A stretch of 33,853 bases of DNA, taken from positions 1 to 33,853 of the forward strand of contig JAJTGL010000040.1 of assembly GCA_021297795.1 (NCBI GenBank), written 5' to 3'. Numbering within the stretch: position 1 is the first letter of the stretch; the number at the start of each line of letters is the position of its first letter. The position numbers were made by a program, and so were the translations under genes. Source of the stretch: Planctomycetaceae bacterium. Its GTDB lineage: Bacteria; Planctomycetota; Phycisphaerae; Phycisphaerales; SM1A02. Shown here piece by piece: positions 28,586 through 33,853 of this stretch. A model generated the notes under the pieces. That model was given only the letters and a program-made list of their open reading frames with translations, was not told the DNA's origin and ran no database searches.

Positions 28586-30988
28586 ATGCAGCCCACCCTG
28601 AACACCTTCATCCGCACTCTCCGCCGTCCCACCGCGATTGCGCTTGGGACGGCGTTGTCCATCCTCGGCGTGGCCCTCGCCGGATCCGCGCACGCAGTTG
28701 CGGCGACCGGTACCCGGGAGACCGAAACGACCGTTGCCGAGACATCGCGCGCCACCGCCGAGGACGTCGCGCGCTGGTCCGACAGCGTCTGGGAGGCCGC
28801 GAAGTCCGGTGACCTCGACACGGTCGAGCGCGCGTTGCAGAACGTGCCCGACTCGGTCGCCGAGCTCGAGACGAAGCGTCTGCGCGACTTCATCGCGGCG
28901 CGCAACGCGCACGTCGACGAGGACGACAAGGTGCGCGAGACCGATCGCGCCAAGGCGCTGTCGGAGATGAAGGAGGCCGCGGCCAAGCACGAGGTGACGA
29001 AGGCGCTCACCGCTGCGGTGCGGCTTCAGACGCTGTCCGACAACTGGGCGGCGGCGCTCGATCTCCCGGAGATCCGCGAGCTTGTCGCGCAGGCCGAGGC
29101 GGCCGAGGCCAAGGCGCAGAAGGACGGCGACTGGCTGGTTGCGCAGGAGGTTCTCTTCCGTCTGCGCACGCTCTTCGAGGAATCGGGCGATGCGATGACG
29201 TTCCGCCGCTACGACGCGCGCCTCGACGAGGTGAACAAGCGCATCATGCTTCTCGCGCAGTATGCCCCGCGCGAGCTGTGGCGCCTGCGTGCCGACTACT
29301 CGAAGCGGTTCGACCCGGAGAAGCCGCTTCCCGAGTTCAACGAGGCGTTCGCCGAGGACTGGAAGGAAGCGCTCGACGGCATCACGCGCGGCACGTTGAC
29401 CGCGGCGCTCGAGATCGCCGCCGACGCGCATATCTCGGCCGGCGGCTGGGAGCCGCTCATCTCGGGCGGCGTCGATGCGGTGCGCGTGCTTGCCACGACT
29501 CCGACGTTGCGGGAGAACTTCCCCGGTCTCGCCGACCCCGACAAGGCGAACGTGCTCGCGGGCGCCGTGACGCGCGCGAAGGAGTCGCTCGCCGCGTTGG
29601 ACCGGACGACGATCGCCGAACCGACCTATCGCGAGGTGTTGCGCGAGATCCTTGCGGCGAATGCGGCGGGTCCGGCGCTTCCGGACGAGGTGATCATCCG
29701 CGAGTTCGGCGACGGAGCCCTGGAGGAACTGTCGAAGCGCTTCGAGGACGAGTACACGCAGGTGATCTGGCCCGACCAGCTCCGGCGCTTCCAGCAGACG
29801 ATCCGCGGCAACTTCGTCGGCGTCGGCATCCTGATCCGTCACGACGACCGTCGCGACATCCAGGTGGTGAATCCGCTCGAGGGCAGCCCCGCGGCGCGTT
29901 CCGGCGTGAAGAGCGACGACCGCATCGTGGCCGTCGACGGCAAGTCGACCGTGGGTTGGACGCTCAACAAGGCGGTCGATTCGATCACGGGTCCGGCGGG
30001 TGAGACCGTCACGCTCTCGGTCAAGCGCGAGGGAAGCGAGGAGCCGGTCGACCTCAAGCTCGTGCGCGAGCAGATCAAGATTCGCTCCGTCAACGGCTGG
30101 TGGAAGAAGGCGCTCGACCAGAAGGGGCAGCCCGTCTGGGACTGGTTCGTCTCGCCCGAGTCGGGCATCGGCTACGTCCGGCTCACCGGCTTCCAGGAGG
30201 ACAGCTTCCGCGACTTCCTCGAGGCGGTGCGCGAGATGCGCCGCGAGCGCCAGCTCAACGGCCTGATCCTCGACCTCCGGCACAATCCCGGCGGCCTTCT
30301 CACGAGCGCCGAGCAGTTCTCGAACGCGTTCATCGAACGCGGCATGATCGTGAGCTGCAAGGACCGCAACGGACGCGTCCGCTACCAGAAGGGTGCCGAG
30401 CCCGCCCGCGCGATCCTCAAGGATCTGCCGCTCGTGGTGCTCGTGAACCAGGGTTCGGCGAGCGCGAGCGAGATCGTCTCGGGAGCGCTGAAGGCGCATG
30501 ACCGCGCGGTGGTGCTCGGCGAACGCAGCTTCGGCAAGGGCTCGGTGCAGACCGTGCACGATTGCGGCGGCCCCGGCGACGGCGAGATGGCGAGCCTCAA
30601 GCTCACGACGCAGTACTACTACCTCGCGCCGGGACCGGGCGAGGTCGAGCAGCGTCTGGTCCACAAGAAGCCCGGCGCGACCGACTGGGGTGTCAATCCC
30701 GACCTCGTCGTGAAGATGACCCCGGAGCAGATCGAGAAGTCGCTGACGCTCCGGCAGAATGCGGACGTCATCGAGGAGTGGAAGGCTCCGGAGGATCAGA
30801 AGCCGCGCCCCGACGTGCAGGACCTCCTCACCAAGGGCATCGACCCGCAGCTCGAGATGGCGCTCCTGATCCTCGAGGCGAAGAGCCTCAAGCAGTCGGA
30901 TGCCGCCGCGCAGGCCGCGGCCACCGACGGCGCCGCCACGAAGGGCGTCGCCGAGGGGGCTTCTGGCGACAAGACCAAGGGCGGCTAA
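28586..30988 (+). CDS. S41 family C-terminal processing peptidase (CtpA/Prc-like), exported
   Basis: Serine-lysine protease of the tail-specific (Ctp) group, which trims or degrades exported proteins from their C-termini. 800 residues, long for the group. A signal peptide covers about residues 15-40 (AIALGTALSILGVALAGSAHA). Residues about 45-400 are helical and acidic with no clear family match. A PDZ domain follows at about 405-490 (NFVGVGILIRHDDRRDIQVV, GSPAARSGVKSDDRIVAVDG). The protease domain comes next: YVRLTGFQEDSF, LILDLRHNPGGLL, NQGSASASEIVSGAL with the Ser nucleophile, and GERSFGKGSVQT with the Lys base. The C-terminus is Ala/Lys-rich. CAGGAG five bases before the ATG fixes the start. 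A strong terminator hairpin follows. Confidence 0.92.
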   Translation: MQPTLNTFIRTLRRPTAIALGTALSILGVALAGSAHAVAATGTRETETTVAETSRATAEDVARWSDSVWEAAKSGDLDTVERALQNVPDSVAELETKRLRDFIAARNAHVDEDDKVRETDRAKALSEMKEAAAKHEVTKALTAAVRLQTLSDNWAAALDLPEIRELVAQAEAAEAKAQKDGDWLVAQEVLFRLRTLFEESGDAMTFRRYDARLDEVNKRIMLLAQYAPRELWRLRADYSKRFDPEKPLPEFNEAFAEDWKEALDGITRGTLTAALEIAADAHISAGGWEPLISGGVDAVRVLATTPTLRENFPGLADPDKANVLAGAVTRAKESLAALDRTTIAEPTYREVLREILAANAAGPALPDEVIIREFGDGALEELSKRFEDEYTQVIWPDQLRRFQQTIRGNFVGVGILIRHDDRRDIQVVNPLEGSPAARSGVKSDDRIVAVDGKSTVGWTLNKAVDSITGPAGETVTLSVKREGSEEPVDLKLVREQIKIRSVNGWWKKALDQKGQPVWDWFVSPESGIGYVRLTGFQEDSFRDFLEAVREMRRERQLNGLILDLRHNPGGLLTSAEQFSNAFIERGMIVSCKDRNGRVRYQKGAEPARAILKDLPLVVLVNQGSASASEIVSGALKAHDRAVVLGERSFGKGSVQTVHDCGGPGDGEMASLKLTTQYYYLAPGPGEVEQRLVHKKPGATDWGVNPDLVVKMTPEQIEKSLTLRQNADVIEEWKAPEDQKPRPDVQDLLTKGIDPQLEMALLILEAKSLKQSDAAAQAAATDGAATKGVAEGASGDKTKGG

Positions 30989-31005
30989 GCCCTGGACAAG
31001 GATTC

Positions 31006-31044
31006 AAGCGCGTCGGCGCCGCAACATGCGGCGCCGACGTGCTT
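31006..31044 (+). terminator. Terminator hairpin after the S41 protease gene
   Basis: A 17-bp stem with one G-T pair: AAGCGCGTCGGCGCCGC (31006-31022), loop AACAT, GCGGCGCCGACGTGCTT (31028-31044), then TAT. It begins 18 bases after the stop. The T-tract is short, so it may act partly as an mRNA 3' end. Confidence 0.7.
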
Positions 31045-31083
31045 TATGGCGCTTGCACCGCGGGGGCGTGCGCGCGCTTTCCC

Positions 31084-31113
31084 TTGCGGAATCACCTCTG
31101 TTTCGGGTATAAA
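31084..31113 (+). promoter_or_regulatory. Candidate promoter of the pyruvate dehydrogenase operon
   Basis: TTGCGG (31084-31089), 18-base spacer, TATAAA (31108-31113), the most AT-rich hexamer in the window. It would give a leader of about 120 bases before the pdhA ATG. No clear operator or riboswitch was recognised in that leader. Confidence 0.5.
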
Positions 31114-31237
31114 TCCACGCTTCGCCACCGTTCGCGGTGGCGGTGTGCTTGAAGCCTGCGGTCGTCCCGCGGCGCCAAAACGTTCGGCGTCCGTCCGAAA
31201 GCCTTCGAAGGCGACCCAGAGCGGGGTACCTCTCACC

Positions 31238-32377
31238 ATGTCCATCTCTCAAACTCCGACCCCCGTGGTCAACGGCCAGCCGCGAAAGCTCCCGAGTCTT
31301 CCGGCTCCGACGCTCGTCAAGTGGCTGCGCGACATGCACCTCATCCGCGAGTTCGAGGTGCGGTGCATGCAGAGCTACCAGGAGAAGAAGATCGGCGGCT
31401 TCTGCCACGTGTACATCGGGCAGGAGGCGGTCGCGGTCGGCTGCGTCGCCGCCATGAAGCACGAGGACCCGATCGTCACGGCGTACCGCGACCACGGTCA
31501 CGCGCTCGCGCGCGGCATGACCTCGCGCGCCTGCATGGCCGAGATGTACGGCAAGGTCGGTGGCTGCGCGAAGGGCAAGGGCGGCTCGATGCACATGTTC
31601 GACCGTCCGAACAACCTCTACGGCGGTCACGGCATCGTCGGCGCGCAGACGCCGCTTGGCGCCGGTCTCGCGTTCGGCACCAAGTACGAGGACGAGGTCG
31701 TCAACGGCGGAAAGAACCGCCGCGTGACGCTCGCCTTCCTCGGCGACGGCGCCGTGAACCAGGGCGCGTTCTACGAGGCGATGAACCTCGCCGGCCTCTT
31801 CGACCTGCCCGTCATCTTCATCGTCGAGAACAACGGCTACTCGATGGGCACCGCGATCCACCGCGGCACGACCATGAGCCACGACCTCTGCATCAAGGGT
31901 CGCGCGCATGGCCTGAAGGAAGCCACGATCGACGGCATGGATGTGCTCGCGGTCTACCAGGACATGCACGCGCTCGCCGAGTGGTGCCGCGAGAACTCGC
32001 GTCCCGCGATCGTCGACATGAAGTGCTACCGCTACAAGGGTCACTCGATGTCCGACCCGCGCAAGTACCGCACGCGCGAGGAGGAGGAGCGCCACGAGTC
32101 GAACGACCCGATCGGCAAGTACGAGCGCGCGCTGCTCGACCACGGCGTCGTGACCGACGAGTCGATCAAGGAGATCATGAAGGCGTGCCGCGAGGAGGTT
32201 CGCGACGCGATCCAGTTCTCGAACGAGTCGCCCGAGCCGCCGATGTCGGACCTCTACACCGATGTGTTCGTCGAGCCGTGGGGCCGCTTCACCGGCTCCT
32301 CGCAGCCCGAGTTCACGGGAGGTGCCTCGAACGTCTGCACCTTCCGCGCGACGGATGGAAAGGAGGGCCTCGTATGA
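31238..32377 (+). CDS. pdhA: Pyruvate dehydrogenase E1 component, alpha subunit
   Basis: Thiamine-diphosphate enzyme subunit that decarboxylates pyruvate in the pyruvate dehydrogenase complex, in the cytoplasm. 379 residues. Seen: LIREFEVRCMQSYQEKKIGG and HVYIGQEAVAVG near the N-terminus, TAYRDHGHALARGM, GKVGGCAKGKGGSMHMF, GGHGIVGAQTPLGAGLAF, the TPP-binding motif GDGAVNQGAFYEAMNLAGL ending in VENNGYSMGT, and KCYRYKGHSMSDPRKYRTREE (the phosphorylation-loop region). The match is to the alpha2-beta2 PDH type rather than the branched-chain type, though the two are close. The start agrees with family length; the ribosome site is weak. Its stop overlaps the pdhB ATG (ATGA). Confidence 0.95.
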   Translation: MSISQTPTPVVNGQPRKLPSLPAPTLVKWLRDMHLIREFEVRCMQSYQEKKIGGFCHVYIGQEAVAVGCVAAMKHEDPIVTAYRDHGHALARGMTSRACMAEMYGKVGGCAKGKGGSMHMFDRPNNLYGGHGIVGAQTPLGAGLAFGTKYEDEVVNGGKNRRVTLAFLGDGAVNQGAFYEAMNLAGLFDLPVIFIVENNGYSMGTAIHRGTTMSHDLCIKGRAHGLKEATIDGMDVLAVYQDMHALAEWCRENSRPAIVDMKCYRYKGHSMSDPRKYRTREEEERHESNDPIGKYERALLDHGVVTDESIKEIMKACREEVRDAIQFSNESPEPPMSDLYTDVFVEPWGRFTGSSQPEFTGGASNVCTFRATDGKEGLV

Positions 32378-33426
32378 GCGCCACCATGTCGAGTCCCGTG
32401 ATGTCGAATCCAATCTTCCGCGAGCCCGAGACCCTCGGCGGAGCGGTCCGTGAGATCGAGTTCCGCGACGCGATCCGCGAGGCGATGAGCGAGGAGATGC
32501 GCCGCGACAAGCGCGTGTTCCTGCTCGGCGAGGAAGTCGCGCAGTACGACGGCGCCTACAAGGTGTCGAAGGGCATGCTTGCCGAGTTCGGCGAGCGCCG
32601 CATCATCGACACGCCGATCTCGGAGTCGGGCTTCGCCGGCATGGCGATCGGCGCCGCGATGATGGGCCTTCGCCCGATCTGCGAGTTCATGTCGTGGTCG
32701 TTCTCGCTCGTCGCTGCCGACCCGATCCTGAACAACGCGCCGAAGATGCTCTACATGTCGGGTGGCCAGTGGGGTTGCCCGATCGTCTTCCGCGGCAACG
32801 ACGGCGCGGGCGGACAGCTCGGTTCGACGCACTCCTGGTGCGTCGAGGGGCTCTTCTCGAACGTGCCCGGCGTGAAGATCGTGATCCCGTCGTGCCCCGC
32901 CGATGCGAAGGGCCTGATGAAGACCGCGATCCGCGACGACGATCCGGTGTTCTTCCTCGAGAGCGAGCGCATGCTCGGCAACAAGGGCCATGTGCCCGAG
33001 GGCGAGTACCTCATCCCGTTCGGTCATGCCGCCGTGCGCCGCAAGGGAACCGACTGCACGCTCTGCTCCTGGGGCCGTCCGGTCAACTTCTGCCTCGAGG
33101 CCGCGGAGATCCTTGCGAAGGAGGGCATCTCGTGCGAGGTGATCGACCTCCGCACGATCCGTCCGCTCGACCTGCCGACGGTGGTCGCGAGCGTGCGCAA
33201 GACGAACTGCGCGGTCGTGGTCGACCAGTCGTGGAGCTTCTCGTCGCCGGGCGGCGAGCTCGCGGCGCTGATCCACAAGCACTGCTTCGACGATCTCGAC
33301 AACTTCGTGCACCGCGTCCACTCGGACGACGTGCCCACGCCGTACTCGTCGAAGCTCGAGCAGGAGTACCTGCCGAACGTCCGCAAGATCTGCGAGGCGG
33401 TGCGCGCCGCGACGTACCGCGCGTAG
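32374..33426 (+). CDS. pdhB: Pyruvate dehydrogenase E1 component, beta subunit
   Basis: Second half of the E1 heterotetramer. 350 residues. Family blocks: FRDAIREAMSEEMRRDKRVF, LLGEEVAQYDGAYKVSKGML, RIIDTPISESGFAGMAIGAA, GLRPICEFMSWSFSLVAADP, NNAPKMLYMSGG, FRGNDGAGGQLGSTHSW, VPGVKIVIPSCPADAKGLM, DLRTIRPLD and the transketolase C-terminal domain to the end. An excellent ribosome site, AAAGGAGG (32359-32366), lies 7 bases before the ATG, and the ATG overlaps the pdhA stop, so the two subunits should be made in equal amounts. A 71-base gap separates it from the E2 gene. Confidence 0.96.
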   Translation: MSATMSSPVMSNPIFREPETLGGAVREIEFRDAIREAMSEEMRRDKRVFLLGEEVAQYDGAYKVSKGMLAEFGERRIIDTPISESGFAGMAIGAAMMGLRPICEFMSWSFSLVAADPILNNAPKMLYMSGGQWGCPIVFRGNDGAGGQLGSTHSWCVEGLFSNVPGVKIVIPSCPADAKGLMKTAIRDDDPVFFLESERMLGNKGHVPEGEYLIPFGHAAVRRKGTDCTLCSWGRPVNFCLEAAEILAKEGISCEVIDLRTIRPLDLPTVVASVRKTNCAVVVDQSWSFSSPGGELAALIHKHCFDDLDNFVHRVHSDDVPTPYSSKLEQEYLPNVRKICEAVRAATYRA

Positions 33427-33497
33427 TTGCCCGGACCTGGAGTAGGACTCTCCGGATCCTGTTCGGATCAAGAATCTCAGACGACTGCGATCAAGCC

Positions 33498-33853
33498 ATG
33501 CCCATTGAACTCACCATGCCCCGTCTCTCCGACACGATGGAAGCGGGCACCGTCATCAAGTGGAACGTGAAGGAAGGCGACTCCGTGCGCTCCGGCTCGG
33601 TCCTCGCCGACATCGAGACCGACAAGGCCACGATGGAGATGCAGTGCTTCGACGACGGCAAGCTCGCGGCGATCCTCGTCGAGCCGGGCAAGCAGGTGAA
33701 GGTCGGCACCGCGATCGCGCTGATCGCCCTCGAGGGCGAGGATGTGGCGTCGGTGAAGGCCGGTGCGCGAAGGGTGGCGGTGGGGCTGCTGCTCCGGCTC
33801 CGAAGGCCGCGCCCGCCCCCGCCGCGAAGCCTGCGCCTGCGCCCGCGGCGCCG
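33498..33853 (+). CDS. pdhC: Dihydrolipoamide acetyltransferase (PDH E2), truncated by the window and frameshifted
   Basis: E2 core of the pyruvate dehydrogenase complex, which carries acetyl groups on a lipoyl arm and passes them to CoA. The window holds the N-terminal lipoyl domain: MPRLSDTMEAGTVIKWNVKE, LADIETDKATMEMQ (lipoyl Lys in DKA) and EPGKQVKVGTAIALI. The frame then runs into Arg/Pro-rich nonsense after about SVKAGA (33759-33767). In another frame the expected Ala-Pro-Lys linker appears (KGGGGAAAPAPKAAPAPAAK). One missing base near 33764-33770 explains this. The catalytic domain lies beyond the window. A position after pdhA-pdhB completes the usual order. Confidence 0.88.
   Translation, partial: MPIELTMPRLSDTMEAGTVIKWNVKEGDSVRSGSVLADIETDKATMEMQCFDDGKLAAILVEPGKQVKVGTAIALIALEGEDVASVKAGARRVAVGLLLRLRRPRPPPPRSLRLRPRR

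Noticed and set aside
27020-30664. A 1214-codon open frame on the minus strand
   Set aside because: Only its last ~413 codons look like protein. The rest lies opposite the S41 protease gene and is Arg/His/Asp-rich, the usual result of reading GC-rich coding DNA on the wrong strand.

Overview
The window is GC-rich chromosomal DNA from a Planctomycetota bacterium, most likely of the Phycisphaerae/Phycisphaerales. Two secreted proteins end in paired DLDGDG-type dockerin repeats (11200-12813 and 18237-19109), a membrane protein carries the CxxCGYDLRG...CPECG zinc ribbon common in planctomycetes (27020-28261), and cytochrome c maturation uses a ResB plus CcsA pair with large periplasmic domains. 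Taxonomy is inferred from these protein features, not from a marker gene.

Layout. 1-2106: a CoA-transferase beta subunit (left-truncated, minus) diverges from an ALDH7-type aldehyde dehydrogenase. 2410-7932: a secreted cyclophilin (minus) diverges from the ResB-CcsA pair. 8028-9320: enolase with its own promoter. 9366-14722 (minus): a fused ABC permease, a secreted subtilase-like dockerin protein, and motA-motB, with motB broken by a one-base shift. 14982-18100: a D-2-hydroxyacid dehydrogenase converges on a DUF885 metallopeptidase, with a palindromic repeat cluster between them. 18237-20018 (plus): a dockerin protein, an ACT-domain protein and a CDGSH iron-sulfur protein. 20059-25270 (minus): an overlapping run of ABC ATPase, ruvC, YdjY-like lipoprotein and a two-domain 6-pyruvoyl-tetrahydropterin-synthase-like protein, then a second cyclophilin. 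A short structured RNA candidate lies antisense inside this run. 25360-33853: trpE, a zinc-ribbon membrane protein (minus), an S41 protease, and the start of a pyruvate dehydrogenase operon (E1 alpha, E1 beta, E2). The E2 gene also shows a one-base shift.

The gene set is mostly core metabolism and cell envelope: glycolysis (enolase), pyruvate to acetyl-CoA (pdh), tryptophan synthesis (trpE), cytochrome c assembly, motility stators and protein folding or turnover outside the cytoplasm. No phage, integrase, transposase, CRISPR array, rRNA or tRNA is visible.

The most interesting signals are regulatory. A TANNNT hexamer sits exactly 9 bases before the start codon of five genes and 6 bases before two more, with little Shine-Dalgarno sequence, so these look like leaderless or near-leaderless transcripts. 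Other genes have ordinary leaders and AAGGAG sites. The second signal is an ~80-nt RNA candidate at 22797-22877 with its own promoter, three consecutive hairpins and a U-tract terminator. The third is the REP-like palindromic cluster at 15957-16139. Two single-base frameshifts, both explained by one missing base, suggest sequencing or assembly error or recent mutation.
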